This document shows positions 55,524 through 64,000 of a DNA stretch of 64,000 nucleotides, in pieces; within the stretch, counting starts at the first letter, position 1; each line of letters starts with the position of its first letter. The translations under genes were made by a program, and so were the position numbers. A model generated the notes under the pieces. It had not been told where the DNA came from and ran no database searches. It saw nothing but the letters and a program-made list of their open reading frames with translations. The DNA is from Hyphomicrobiales bacterium (lineage in GTDB: Bacteria; Pseudomonadota; Alphaproteobacteria; Rhizobiales; Beijerinckiaceae), in contig UCBZ01000033.1 of NCBI GenBank assembly GCA_900470775.1, positions 1 to 64,000 of the forward strand. The letters are read 5' to 3'.

Positions 55524-56222
55524 ATGAATCGCAGACTCGATCCTTCTGTTGGGTTGAGGCTCGGCGTGACCGGAACCGGCAAACGACGATCGCAGAAGGA
55601 ACGCAGCGCGGAGACCTCGACGCGGCTGATAAATGCGACCATCGACCTGCTGCATGACCGCGGTCTGGTCCGCACCTCGACGTCCGAGATCGCCCGCGCG
55701 GCCGGCGTCTCGCGCGGGGCGCTGACGCATCATTTCGCCGGGCGCGAGGCCATCATCAGCGCCTCCGTCGCGGCCATGCTGAGCAAGGCGACCCGTGATC
55801 TGCATCGCTTCGCCGAGACCTTCATCGCGCGCGGCGGCTCCAGCGACGAGATCGTCGATTACATCTGGCAGATGATGGACGACCGGCTGTTCTACGTCAC
55901 GATGGAGTATCTGCCGGAGGCGCGACACAATCCCGACTTCAGGGCCGAACTCATTCCGACCGTTCGCGATTTCCACGCCGGTCTCGATGCGATCTGGACC
56001 GCGCTCGCCACGCGGGCCGGCGTCGAGCCCGATCATGCCCGCATCGTGATGAACGCGACGATGTGCCTCGTACGCGGTATGATCAGCCAGACCGTGCTGC
56101 GCCCCAACGACCCCGCTTACTACCGGGACATGCTGGCCTTCTGGAAGCAGCAGGTCCGCCAGCAATTCCCGATCGAGGCGCCGTCCTCGCACGATTCCAG
56201 ACTCAAGGCAGGCGCGAGATGA
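55524..56222 (+). CDS. TetR-family regulator heading the branched-chain ABC operon
   Basis: A 232-aa regulator. HTH: LINATIDLLHDRGLVRTSTS then AAGVSRGALTHHFAGREAII. The C-terminal domain has about 150 residues with an unknown ligand site. ATG 55524 gives about 30 residues before the HTH. Its stop overlaps the livG-like start by four bases (ATGA), so it is part of the transport operon and probably autoregulates it. Confidence 0.87.
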   Translation: MNRRLDPSVGLRLGVTGTGKRRSQKERSAETSTRLINATIDLLHDRGLVRTSTSEIARAAGVSRGALTHHFAGREAIISASVAAMLSKATRDLHRFAETFIARGGSSDEIVDYIWQMMDDRLFYVTMEYLPEARHNPDFRAELIPTVRDFHAGLDAIWTALATRAGVEPDHARIVMNATMCLVRGMISQTVLRPNDPAYYRDMLAFWKQQVRQQFPIEAPSSHDSRLKAGAR

Positions 56223-56983
56223 CGGCTGCCCTGATCATCGCAGAGCTCAAGCTCGACTTTTACGGCGTCCATGTCCTGCGGGGGGTCGATTTCACGGTTC
56301 CGGCCGGCTCCTTCACTGGGCTGATCGGCCCCAACGGCGCTGGCAAATCGACGCTGTTCAACGCGGTTTCGGGGCTCTACCGGCCCAAGGGCGGCTCGGT
56401 CAGACTCGGCGCCGTCGAGACGACCGGTCTGCCGCCGGAAAAGCTGGTCGCGGCAGGGCTGGTGCGCTCGTTCCAGCTGGCACGCGGCTTCCCCAAGCTC
56501 AGCGTCTTCCAGCACCTGATGCTTTATGGCGCGAGCCAGCCGGGCGAGTCCCTGCTGCCCGCGCTCTGGCGCTCGCACACCGCCAGACGGCGCGAGGCCG
56601 AGCTTGCCGAGCGCGCGCATGGCATCGCGCGGCGGCTGCGGCTCGACCATGTCCTCGACAACCCCGTCACCGCCCTCTCCGGCGGCCAGAAGAAGCTGGT
56701 CGAGATCGGCCGCGCACTGATGGCGGACCCGAAAATCCTGTTGCTCGACGAGCCGATGGCGGGCGTCAACCCGACGCTGGCCGACGAGATCGCTGGTCAT
56801 CTCACCGCGCTGAACCGCGACGGCCTGACGATTTGCCTGATCGAGCACGACATGGCGCTGATCAAGCGCCTCTGTGCGCCCGTCATCGTCATGGCCGAGG
56901 GCAAGGTGCTGACGCAAGGCTCGTTCGACGAGGTTGCCGCCGACGCCCGCGTCCAGGAAGCCTATCTCGGGAGGCGGCATTGA
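56219..56983 (+). CDS. livG: Branched-chain amino-acid-type ABC ATPase (LivG)
   Basis: A 254-aa ATPase. Walker A GPNGAGKST (near residue 38), signature LSGGQKKLVE, Walker B ILLLDEPMAG and switch His in CLIEHDMALI. The C-terminal EVAADARVQEAYLG is the LivG hallmark. Overlaps the regulator and the LivF gene. Ligand could be a branched-chain amino acid, amide or aromatic acid. Confidence 0.93.
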   Translation: MTAALIIAELKLDFYGVHVLRGVDFTVPAGSFTGLIGPNGAGKSTLFNAVSGLYRPKGGSVRLGAVETTGLPPEKLVAAGLVRSFQLARGFPKLSVFQHLMLYGASQPGESLLPALWRSHTARRREAELAERAHGIARRLRLDHVLDNPVTALSGGQKKLVEIGRALMADPKILLLDEPMAGVNPTLADEIAGHLTALNRDGLTICLIEHDMALIKRLCAPVIVMAEGKVLTQGSFDEVAADARVQEAYLGRRH

Positions 56984-57702
56984 GCGTGGGCACCGGCAGC
57001 CTGCTCACCGTCGAGGGCGTTGTCGCCGGCTATGGCGCGGCCGAGCAGATCCTGAAAGGGACATCGCTTCGGGTCGAGGCCGGCGAGATCGTCTCGATCA
57101 TCGGACCCAACGGCGCCGGCAAATCGACCCTGCTGAAGACGATCGCAGGGCTGGTGGCGGCGCGCGAGGGCGCGATCATGCTGAACGGCGCCGATGTCAC
57201 GGCCGAAGGCGCGCTCGGCCGGGCCAGGCATGGGATCGGCTTCGTGCCGCAGGAGCGCAATGTCTTCGGCGCAATGACGGTCGCGGAAAACCTCGACATC
57301 AGCGGCTTCCAGGAGCCGGCGAGGGTCCGCGAGCGCAGCGAGGCGCTTTATGCCCGCTACCCGATGCTGGCAGCTAAGCGCCGCGCGCTTGCCCGCACGC
57401 TCTCGGGCGGCCAGCGCCAGATCCTGGCCATGGCGATGGGGCTGATGAACGCGCCGACCTTGCTGCTGCTCGACGAGCCCACCGCCGGCCTCTCGCCCAA
57501 GGCCGCCGAAGAGCTGTTCGAGGCGATCATGGTGCTGAATCGCGGTGGCCTGCCGATCCTGATGGTGGAGCAGCACGCGCTCGAGGCGCTCGAAATCTCG
57601 ACGCGCGGCTACGTCCTCGTCGCAGGCAGCAACAGCCGCGAGGGCGCAGGCCCCGCGCTCGCCGCCGACCCCGAAATCCGCCGGCTCTTCCTCGGCGGCT
57701 GA
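56980..57702 (+). CDS. livF: Branched-chain amino-acid-type ABC ATPase (LivF)
   Basis: A 240-aa ATPase. Walker A GPNGAGKSTLLKTIAG, signature LSGGQRQILAMA, Walker B LLLLDEPTAGLSP and His in LMVEQHALEAL. The start is taken as TTG 56980, which overlaps the LivG stop (TTGA) with GGGAGG five bases upstream; GTG 56986 is an alternative. Works with LivG to drive LivH/LivM. Confidence 0.92.
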   Translation: MSVGTGSLLTVEGVVAGYGAAEQILKGTSLRVEAGEIVSIIGPNGAGKSTLLKTIAGLVAAREGAIMLNGADVTAEGALGRARHGIGFVPQERNVFGAMTVAENLDISGFQEPARVRERSEALYARYPMLAAKRRALARTLSGGQRQILAMAMGLMNAPTLLLLDEPTAGLSPKAAEELFEAIMVLNRGGLPILMVEQHALEALEISTRGYVLVAGSNSREGAGPALAADPEIRRLFLGG

Positions 57703-57761
57703 CCATGCCTGCATAAGCCAAGAGACCAAGCAGAAGACACCAACCAAAGCAGGGGATGATG

Positions 57762-58967
57762 ATGACCGAGCTTCTGACCAACCGCCGTGACCTTCTGGGC
57801 GGCGCTGCCGCTCTCGCCGGCTCCGCCGCCTTTCCCCGCCTCGCGCCGGCGCAGGGAGCGCCGATCAGGATCGGTACGCTGACGCCGCTGACGGGCGCCG
57901 GCGGGCCCTATGGCCCGGTCATGGTCAAGGCGGTCAAGGCCGTGATCGACGAGGTCAATGCCGCCGGCGGCGTGCTTGGCCGCAAGGTCGAACTGGTCTC
58001 CGAAGACGATCAGACCAGCCCCGAAGCCGGCATCCGCGCCGCGCGCAAGCTGATCGACGTCGACAAGGTTTCGGCGATCCTGGGCACCTGGGCCTCCTCG
58101 GTGACCACGGCCGTCGCCCCGCTCTGCTGGGAATCGAAAACCTTCCTCTGCACCGTCTCGGGCGCAGATTCGATCACGGCGCTGCCACATCAGGGCTATC
58201 TGATCCGGACCCAGCCGATCACGGCGCTGCAGGGCAAGAAGTTCGGCGAGTTCATCATCGCCCAGGGCGCCAAGCGCGTCTTCATTGTCTCGCCGCAGAC
58301 GCCCTTCGCCAAGAGCCAGATCGACAACATCACACTTGCCATGAAGGCCGGCGGCGGCGAAGCCTCCTCGCTGATCTATGACGACAAGAAGCCGGCCTAC
58401 CGCACCGAGATCGACGAAGTCCTGCGCTTCAAGCCCGACGCGGTCGTCTTCGGCGGCTACACCCCCGACACCGCCGTGATGCTGAAGGACCTTTACCGGG
58501 CCGACTTCAAGGGTCTCAAGGTGGCCTTCGGCTATTCGGTCAACCAGAAGCTGGTCGAGAGCGTGCCGGCCGAGGTCGTCGACAAGACCTACACGATCTC
58601 GCCCTCCCCGGCCGAAGGCTCCAAGGCCTATGACCGGCTGGTCAAGCTGATCGGCATCGCCTCGCCCGACCCCTACACCACCCAGATCTATGACCACATC
58701 AACCTCGTGCTGATGGCGATTGCAATCGCCGGCGATAGCTCGGGCGCCGCAATCAAGGACGCCATCCGCAAGGTCAGCCAGGCCCCGGGCGGCGCCAAGA
58801 TCGACAACGCCATCGACGGCCTGAAGGCGATCGCGGCCAAGCAGCCTGTGGACTATGACGGTGCCAGCGGCCCCTGCGACTTCACCGAGATCGGCGACAT
58901 CAGCGACTCGAAGTTCCGCTACGAGCAGGTCCAGGCCGGCAAGATCGCGCTCGTGAAGATCGCCTGA
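57762..58967 (+). CDS. Branched-chain amino-acid-type ABC substrate-binding protein
   Basis: A 401-aa periplasmic binding protein (Peripla_BP_6). Signal region: NRRDLLGGAAALAGSAAF, TAT-like, cleavage after PAQ. Mature start IRIGTLTPLTGAGGPYG; then EDDQTSPEAGIRAARKLID and the ligand-site region ILGTWASSVTTAVAPLC. Three ATGs (57756, 57759, 57762) follow AGGGG; the last is best spaced. The ligand set of this family includes amides, aromatic acids and amino acids. Confidence 0.93.
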   Translation: MTELLTNRRDLLGGAAALAGSAAFPRLAPAQGAPIRIGTLTPLTGAGGPYGPVMVKAVKAVIDEVNAAGGVLGRKVELVSEDDQTSPEAGIRAARKLIDVDKVSAILGTWASSVTTAVAPLCWESKTFLCTVSGADSITALPHQGYLIRTQPITALQGKKFGEFIIAQGAKRVFIVSPQTPFAKSQIDNITLAMKAGGGEASSLIYDDKKPAYRTEIDEVLRFKPDAVVFGGYTPDTAVMLKDLYRADFKGLKVAFGYSVNQKLVESVPAEVVDKTYTISPSPAEGSKAYDRLVKLIGIASPDPYTTQIYDHINLVLMAIAIAGDSSGAAIKDAIRKVSQAPGGAKIDNAIDGLKAIAAKQPVDYDGASGPCDFTEIGDISDSKFRYEQVQAGKIALVKIA

Positions 58968-58987
58968 CGTCCATGCAGACTCAAATC

Positions 58988-59078
58988 CGTCATTGCGAGC
59001 GTAGCGAAGCAATCCAGGGGACCGTCGAGCTCTTCCGCCCTTGGACTGCTTCGTCGCTGTCGCTCATCGCAATGACGG
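58988..59078. repeat. Palindromic intergenic repeat (copy 2)
   Basis: About 91 bases with inverted ends: CGTCATTGCGAGCGTAGCG on the left and CGCTCATCGCAATGACG on the right, plus inner GAAGCAATCCAG / GGACTGCTTCG. It lies between the binding-protein and livH genes. Its ends match the repeat at 31010-31060. Could form a stem-loop in the operon mRNA. Confidence 0.75.
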
Positions 59079-59094
59079 TGGAGCATCGCGCATC

Positions 59095-59958
59095 ATGATC
59101 CTCATCCTCCAGGCCCTCATCAACGGGCTGATGACCGGGGCGTTGATCGCCGTCCCGGCTATCGGCTTCTCCGCGATCTTCGCGGTGCTGCGCTATCCGA
59201 ACTTCGCCATCGCGGCCTACGCCACCATCGGCGCGTTCGCGGCCTGGTGGGCGAATACAACGCTCGGCTTGGCCGTCGTGCCGGCGCTGGCCATCGCCTT
59301 CGCTGTCACCGGTGTGGTCGGTGTGGTGGCGGAGGAGACCTCACTGAAGCGCCTGCGCGACAAGGGCGCGCTGATCGTGGCGATTGCCTCGATCGCGCTC
59401 AATCTCGTGCTGGAGAACGTCATCCGGTTCGCCTTCGGTAACGACATGAAGGGCTACGACCTGCCGATCGCGCGCGATCTGCGCTTCGGCGAATTGCGTA
59501 TCGGCCCGCAGCAGCTCCAGAGCCTGGCGCTCGCGGTTATCATCATGGCGGCGATGTTCCTGTTCCTGCGCTACACCCGCTTCGGCAAGGCGATGCGCGC
59601 GGTGGCCGACAACCCCGACCTCGCCCGCCTCAAAGGCATCGACCCGGCCCGTATCGCCATCGTCACCGTCTTCCTCGGCGCGGGACTTTCGGGCGTCGGT
59701 GGCGTGCTGATCGGGCTCGACACCTCGATCGACCCGCTCACCGGCTATCGCGTCCTGCTCTCGGTCTTCGCCGCGGCCGTGCTCGGCGGCCTGGGCTCGA
59801 TTCCTGGCGCCGTGGTGGGAGCGCTGGCGCTCGGCATCGCCGAGGAGATGGCGCTGATCGTGACGCCCGCGACCTACCGCACCGCCGTCGGTTTCGTGGC
59901 GATCCTGCTCATGTTGACCTTCCGGCCCTGCGGCATTCTCGGCGAGAGGGCCGCCTGA
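59095..59958 (+). CDS. livH: Branched-chain amino-acid-type ABC permease (LivH)
   Basis: A 287-aa permease, about eight helices. It opens ILILQALINGLMTGALIAVP, contains RYTRFGKAMRAVADNPDLAR, the cytoplasmic loop for ATPase contact, and GLDTSIDPLTGYRVLLSVFA. ATG 59095 is the start just ahead of helix 1; earlier in-frame codons fall in the palindromic repeat. The next gene overlaps by one base. Confidence 0.92.
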   Translation: MILILQALINGLMTGALIAVPAIGFSAIFAVLRYPNFAIAAYATIGAFAAWWANTTLGLAVVPALAIAFAVTGVVGVVAEETSLKRLRDKGALIVAIASIALNLVLENVIRFAFGNDMKGYDLPIARDLRFGELRIGPQQLQSLALAVIIMAAMFLFLRYTRFGKAMRAVADNPDLARLKGIDPARIAIVTVFLGAGLSGVGGVLIGLDTSIDPLTGYRVLLSVFAAAVLGGLGSIPGAVVGALALGIAEEMALIVTPATYRTAVGFVAILLMLTFRPCGILGERAA

Positions 59959-60875
59959 TGCTGTCCTATGTCATCTTCACGCTGACGCTGTGCGGCATCT
60001 ACGCCCTGCTGGCGCTCAGCCTCAACCTGATCTGGGGCGGCGTTGGGCTGGTCAATCTCGGCCTCGCCGGCTTCTTTGCCGTCGGCGCCTATGCCTCGGC
60101 GATCGCGACGGGAGCCGGCGCACCGGTGCTGATCGGCTGGAGCGCGGCCCTTGTCGTCGGCGCCGTCGTCGGCCTCGTCGTCACCTTCGCGACCTTGCGC
60201 CTGCGCGACGATTATCTGGCCATCGTTACGCTCGGCTTCGCCGAGGTGATCCGGCTGATCGCGCTGAACGAGCGCTGGCTGACCAGAGGCTCGGACGGCA
60301 TATCCGGCATCAAGGCCCCGCTCAAGGCCGAGCTCGGCCTGCAGGGCTTCAGCTATGTCTACCTCGCCATCGTCACGCTGACCGTGCTTGGCGTCTGGGC
60401 GCTGCTGCGGCGGCTCGATCTCTCACCCTATGGCCGCGCCATGAAGGCGATCCGCGAGGACCAGCAGCTCGCCGCCTTCGCCGGCAAGGCCGTGCTGCGC
60501 TTCAAGCTCCAGGCCTTTGCGCTTTCGGCCGCGATCGCCGCGCTCTCGGGCGCGCTCTACGCGCATTTCCAGTCCTATGTCTCGCCCGACCATTTCCAGC
60601 CGCTGATCACGATCTACATCTTCCTCGCCGTCACCGCCGGCGGCGTCGGCCGGCCGAGCGGGGCGGTCTTCGGCGCCTATCTCGTCGTGATCTTCCTGGA
60701 AGCGACGCGTTTCGCCACCGAATGGCTGCCGGGCCTGCAACCCGTTCAGGTCGCCGCGCTGCGCGAGATCATGATCGGCGTGGCGCTGATCCTGGTGCTG
60801 CATCTGCGCCCGCAGGGCATCTGGCCGGAGCGCATCCCCAAGGCGCCGGCGCCATCGACTTCTCCCACAGCCTGA
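59958..60875 (+). CDS. livM: Branched-chain amino-acid-type ABC permease (LivM)
   Basis: A 305-aa permease. It has NLIWGGVGLVNLGLAGFFAV near the start, LRLRDDYLAIVTLGFAEVIR, SPYGRAMKAIREDQQLAAFA and HLRPQGIWPER at the end, all standard for LivM. Its ATG overlaps the LivH stop (TGATG). Completes the five-part transporter. Confidence 0.93.
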   Translation: MLSYVIFTLTLCGIYALLALSLNLIWGGVGLVNLGLAGFFAVGAYASAIATGAGAPVLIGWSAALVVGAVVGLVVTFATLRLRDDYLAIVTLGFAEVIRLIALNERWLTRGSDGISGIKAPLKAELGLQGFSYVYLAIVTLTVLGVWALLRRLDLSPYGRAMKAIREDQQLAAFAGKAVLRFKLQAFALSAAIAALSGALYAHFQSYVSPDHFQPLITIYIFLAVTAGGVGRPSGAVFGAYLVVIFLEATRFATEWLPGLQPVQVAALREIMIGVALILVLHLRPQGIWPERIPKAPAPSTSPTA

Positions 60876-60891
60876 ACCCGAAGAGCCCATC

Positions 60892-61380
60892 ATGTCAGAC
60901 GATCTCGCCACCCTGTCGGTCCTGCTCGCCGAGCCCGGCCAGCCTGACACCGTGTTCAAGGCGTTCGACGCCATCACCAAGACGCTGGTCGGCCATGAGC
61001 TGTTCACGCTGCTCTATGTCGATGGCTCGGAGGTCGCGCGGATCTATTCCAACCGCCCCGCCGAATACCCCGTCTCCGGCCGCAAGCCGATGGGCCCGAC
61101 GCCCTGGGGCAAGCATGTCATGGACGGCAGGCAATCCTATCTCGGCCGCGACAAGGCCGCGATCCGCTGGGCCTTCTTCGACCATGAGCTGATCGAGAGC
61201 ATGGGGCTGGGCTCCGTCATCAACGTTCCCGCGATTTATGACGGCAAGGTCATCGGCACGATCAACCTGCTCGCGGCCGAAGGCTTCTACCGCGAGGAGC
61301 ATATCGCCCCCGTCGAGCGCCTGGCGCCGATGATCGTTCCCGGCTTCCTGGCCGCCCGCGCCGCCGCGCGCGCCGTCTGA
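60892..61380 (+). CDS. GAF-domain protein in the branched-chain ABC operon
   Basis: A 162-aa protein consisting of a single GAF-like domain (ELFTLLYVDGSEVARIYSN early, SVINVPAIYDGKVIGTINLL late). It has no kinase, HTH or cyclase attached. It starts 16 bases after livM. GAF domains bind small molecules, so it may sense the transported ligand or a derivative, or act as a small enzyme; inferred from position only. Confidence 0.82.
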   Translation: MSDDLATLSVLLAEPGQPDTVFKAFDAITKTLVGHELFTLLYVDGSEVARIYSNRPAEYPVSGRKPMGPTPWGKHVMDGRQSYLGRDKAAIRWAFFDHELIESMGLGSVINVPAIYDGKVIGTINLLAAEGFYREEHIAPVERLAPMIVPGFLAARAAARAV

Positions 61381-61604
61381 CACGCTCGCCCAATCGGCAG
61401 GCGCTGAAGAACACCGTCGTCGGCCTCGCCAAGGCGGCAAGATCTTCGACATCCCGACGACAATCACGACGGTCGAGACCAGCAGCTTTTCGGGCCAGAC
61501 CACCCCAAACTGCTCGCGGCCTGACCTGACTGGATCAGAGAACTCGCGCCTGATGGCGGCCGTTCGAGGTTGCCACGGCGACGCCCCTGCAATCATAAGG
61601 AACG
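61381..61604. other. Intergenic region before ABC exporter
   Basis: A 224-base stretch without a credible gene. It should hold the exporter promoter; no strong operator or terminator is visible. Confidence 0.4.
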
Positions 61605-63455
61605 ATGTTCAGGTTTTTCGATTCACTCGTGGATTCGACTGCGTTACCCCCGGGTGAGCCTCCCAGCGGACTTCTATCGTTCTATTGGCATTTTGTTCGT
61701 CAGGCCAAGGGACTGTTCGCCGCGCTGTTCCTGATCGGCTTCACGCTCGCCGTCATCGAGGCCGTGGTGCCCTATCTGATCGGTCGCCTCGTCTCCGTAC
61801 TGTCATCGGTCGCGCGCGAGCGGGTTTTCGACGCGGCCGGCCAGCTGCTTCTGATCATGGCGGCGATCGTGCTCGTGGTCCGGCCGTTCGGCACCGTCCT
61901 GTTCCGTCTGCTCGTGAACCACTCGATTGCGGTGTCCTTCACGACGCTGATCCACTGGCAGAACTACTGGCATGTCGTCCGCCAGCCGCTCGCCTTCTTC
62001 CAGGATGACTTCGCCGGGCGGCTGGCCAACCGGGTCATGCAAACGGCCCGGCCGCTGCGGGAAAGCATCGTCGCCTTCGTTCGGGCGGTCTGGCAGATAC
62101 TCGTCTTCGGCGCGACCGCGATTGGCCTTCTCGGGACGCAGGACCTTCGCCTGGCGGCGCCGATGATGGTCTGGTTTCTGTTCTACGGCGGACTCCTGGC
62201 CTACACGCTGCCGAAGGTGCAAATCCGATCCCGCGAGACCTCGGAGACGCGCTCGGCGATCTCCGGGAAGGTCGTCGACACCTTCACCAACATGATGACG
62301 GTCAAGCTGTTCGGGCGCCGGGCCGATGACGACGCCTATATCCGCGACGGGTTCCTTCGCTTCCAGACCGCCTTCGCCCGCCAGCAGCAGCTCAACACCG
62401 TCTATGTGTTTTGCCTGATCTGCCTCAACGCAGTCCTGCTGGTGACGACCGGCGGTATCGGCGTCTGGCTTTTCTCCGAAGGACGCGTCGATGCGGGGAC
62501 GCTGACGACCGCCGTTCTCCTCACTACCCAGATCATCGCCATGTCAGGCTGGGTGGCGTTCGAGATCGCAGGGATATTCGAGAACATCGGCATCGTGCAG
62601 GAGGGCATGAAAACCATCGCGCATCCGCTCAGCCAGCTCGACAAGCCCGACGCACATCCGCTCGAGGCCCGGCATGGCGAGATCCGGTTCGAGAATCTGC
62701 ATTTCCACTACAGCCAGCCGCATCGCGTGGTGGACGGGCTGTCGCTGACCATCGGCGCCGGCGAAAAGGTTGGTCTCGTCGGGCGCTCCGGCGCGGGGAA
62801 GTCGACGCTCATCAATCTGCTGCTGCGCTTCTATGAACCGCAATCGGGCCGCATCCTGATCGACGGGCAGGACATCGCCCATGTCACCGAGGAATCGCTG
62901 CGCGCCCGGATCGCGGTGGTTGCCCAGGACTCCTCGCTTTTGCATCGCTCCATCGGCGAGAACATCCTCTATGCCCGCCACGAGGCCGACGAGGGCATGA
63001 TGCGTGATGCCGCCCGAAAAGCGCAGGCAGATGCCTTCATCGACAAGCTGGTGGACGGCAAGGGACGCCAGGGCTTCGAAGCCTTTGTCGGCGAGCACGG
63101 CGTCAAGCTCTCCGGCGGGCAGCGCCAGCGCATCGCCATCGCCCGGGTGTTCCTGAAGGACGCCCCTCTCCTCCTGCTCGACGAGGCGACGTCGTCCCTC
63201 GACTCGCAGGTCGAAGCCGCGATCCAGGAAGCGCTCGCGGAGCTGATGCGTGGCAGAACGGTTATCGCCATCGCCCACAGGCTCTCCACGCTTCAGCTCA
63301 TGGACCGCCTGGTGGTTATGGACGCGGGCCGCATCGTCGAACAGGGCACACATGCGGAACTGCTCGCAGCCGGCGGGCTCTATGCCGACCTCTGGGCGCA
63401 TCAGTCCGGCGGCTTTATCGTGCCGCAACGTCCCCAGGGTTCTCGGAAGCCGTAG
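61605..63455 (+). CDS. ABC exporter, fused permease and ATPase
   Basis: A 616-aa half-transporter. Six TM helices occupy about residues 30-330. The ATPase has Walker A GLVGRSGAGKSTLINLLLRF, signature [16 protein letters not shown], Walker B LLLLDEATSSLDSQ and H-loop IAHRLSTLQ. It would work as a homodimer exporting a lipid, peptide or drug; the substrate is unknown. It is a single gene, convergent with the DapA-like gene, 11 bases away. Confidence 0.93.
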   Translation: MFRFFDSLVDSTALPPGEPPSGLLSFYWHFVRQAKGLFAALFLIGFTLAVIEAVVPYLIGRLVSVLSSVARERVFDAAGQLLLIMAAIVLVVRPFGTVLFRLLVNHSIAVSFTTLIHWQNYWHVVRQPLAFFQDDFAGRLANRVMQTARPLRESIVAFVRAVWQILVFGATAIGLLGTQDLRLAAPMMVWFLFYGGLLAYTLPKVQIRSRETSETRSAISGKVVDTFTNMMTVKLFGRRADDDAYIRDGFLRFQTAFARQQQLNTVYVFCLICLNAVLLVTTGGIGVWLFSEGRVDAGTLTTAVLLTTQIIAMSGWVAFEIAGIFENIGIVQEGMKTIAHPLSQLDKPDAHPLEARHGEIRFENLHFHYSQPHRVVDGLSLTIGAGEKVGLVGRSGAGKSTLINLLLRFYEPQSGRILIDGQDIAHVTEESLRARIAVVAQDSSLLHRSIGENILYARHEADEGMMRDAARKAQADAFIDKLVDGKGRQGFEAFVGEHGVKLSGGQRQRIAIARVFLKDAPLLLLDEATSSLDSQVEAAIQEALAELMRGRTVIAIAHRLSTLQLMDRLVVMDAGRIVEQGTHAELLAAGGLYADLWAHQSGGFIVPQRPQGSRKP

Positions 63456-63466
63456 ACCTCAGCATT

Positions 63467-64000
63467 CTAGGCTCCGGCGATTTTCAGCGCCTGCTCGAGG
63501 ATCTGGTATTCTGCGGCGGTCGCGGCCGGCTGCGGCGGTCGCATCGCGTCGGACGAAAGCCTGCCGAGGATGCACAGGGCAGCCTTGAGCCGCGCCGTCG
63601 CCCGGCCGCCCGGCGCGTCGCGATAGATCGCCACTGAAAGCGGATAAAGCAGCTCGTGGCTCGCGCGCGCGGCCGCCCAGTCGCCGCGCTGCGCCGCCTG
63701 CCACAGGGACACGACGAGATCCGGAATCACCGCAGCCAGGCTGACCTGGCTGCCGGCGCTGCCGATCAGATAGCTGGTCAGCAGATGCTCGTCGCCAGAG
63801 CCGAGCACGACGAAATCGGGCCGATCGGCCTTGAGCAAGCGCAAATTCGCCTCGTAATTGGCGACCTCCCAGCTGCCTTCCTTGATGCCGACGATGCGCG
63901 GCTCGGCGGCAAGCTTGCGCAGGACAGCGGGGGAATAGGCCATCGCCCCGGCACCGATCGGCGCGCCGTAGATCAGAATCGGCAGGGCTGTCGCGTCGCG
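63467..64000 (-). CDS. DapA-family (dihydrodipicolinate synthase-like) aldolase, partial
   Basis: The 3' part of a class I aldolase; the coding frame runs past the right edge, so the start is not in the window. The visible segment starts with ILIYGAPIGAGAMAYSPAVL and contains the Schiff-base Lys in RIVGIKEGSWEVANYE, then VLGSGDEHLLTSYLIGSAGS. Family members act in lysine synthesis, keto-deoxy sugar acid cleavage or hydroxyproline breakdown. Given the sugar-acid region nearby, a keto-deoxy-glucarate-type aldolase or dehydratase is one possibility; not decidable from this part. Confidence 0.87.
   Translation of the reverse strand, partial: RDATALPILIYGAPIGAGAMAYSPAVLRKLAAEPRIVGIKEGSWEVANYEANLRLLKADRPDFVVLGSGDEHLLTSYLIGSAGSQVSLAAVIPDLVVSLWQAAQRGDWAAARASHELLYPLSVAIYRDAPGGRATARLKAALCILGRLSSDAMRPPQPAATAAEYQILEQALKIAGA

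Overview
The window is a high-GC, gene-dense bacterial chromosome segment. Codon use, TAT-exported solute-binding proteins (SBPs), a Rhizobiales-type porin motif, a PleC-like histidine kinase and many ABC/TRAP uptake systems point to an alphaproteobacterium of the order Hyphomicrobiales. A Bosea-like genus is my guess from general resemblance, not a demonstrated placement. About 67 protein genes can be supported. I saw no rRNA, tRNA, CRISPR array, transposase or prophage gene.

Layout. 0.15-3.0 kb: three unrecognised genes (membrane protein, membrane/coiled-coil protein, anchored VWA-like protein) ending at a convergent hairpin. 3.0-9.1 kb: a soluble chemoreceptor with PilZ and C-terminal sensor regions, an MTOX-like oxidase, DMT and MFS transporters, and a beta-hydroxyacid dehydrogenase. 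9.3-12.3 kb: methionine aminopeptidase, then a polar amino-acid ABC system (binding protein and two permeases, no ATPase). 12.5-18.5 kb: MFS transporter, spermidine-synthase-like protein, agmatinase family protein, and two tandem TRAP SBPs of the 2-oxoacid (TakP) type, each with its own terminator and no membrane subunits. 18.6-24.8 kb: a small porin-motif protein; a coupled operon gst - two duplicated secreted proteins - uracil-DNA-glycosylase-like gene; an anchored nuclease; a histidine kinase; D-Ala-D-Ala ligase. 24.8-31.8 kb: a TetR gene and divergent membrane gene with twin operators, cobT/cobS, DUF1289, GNAT, TSUP exporter, SMP-30 lactonase. 31.1-37.1 kb: an ArsR-SRPBCC-DUF899-double DUF1428 cluster read leftward, a GST, a TetR/NIPSNAP divergent pair around a near-perfect 43-bp palindrome, and a second DMT transporter.

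37.2-54.7 kb is a sugar-acid and carbohydrate region. Glucarate dehydratase and a uronate dehydrogenase-like enzyme are read leftward. Divergently there are an aldose 1-epimerase, a complete peptide-type ABC transporter with a fused two-domain ATPase, and a galactonate-dehydratase-like enzyme. Next comes a tightly packed operon: GntR/FCD regulator, HSL-type esterase, sugar ABC transporter lacking an ATPase, TIM-barrel epimerase and Gfo/Idh/MocA oxidoreductase. The inferred job is import of sugars, uronates or their conjugates, followed by oxidation and dehydration towards central metabolism.

54.7-64 kb: a 59-aa HTH-like protein, a secreted Gly/Tyr/Arg-rich protein, a TetR-led branched-chain-amino-acid-type ABC operon (livG, livF, binding protein, livH, livM, GAF protein), an ABC exporter, and the 3' part of a DapA-family gene running off the right edge. 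The most interesting unexplained items are the 0.15-3 kb trio, the gst/duplicate/UDG operon, the unusual chemoreceptor, and the clear palindromic operators and SBP-permease hairpins.
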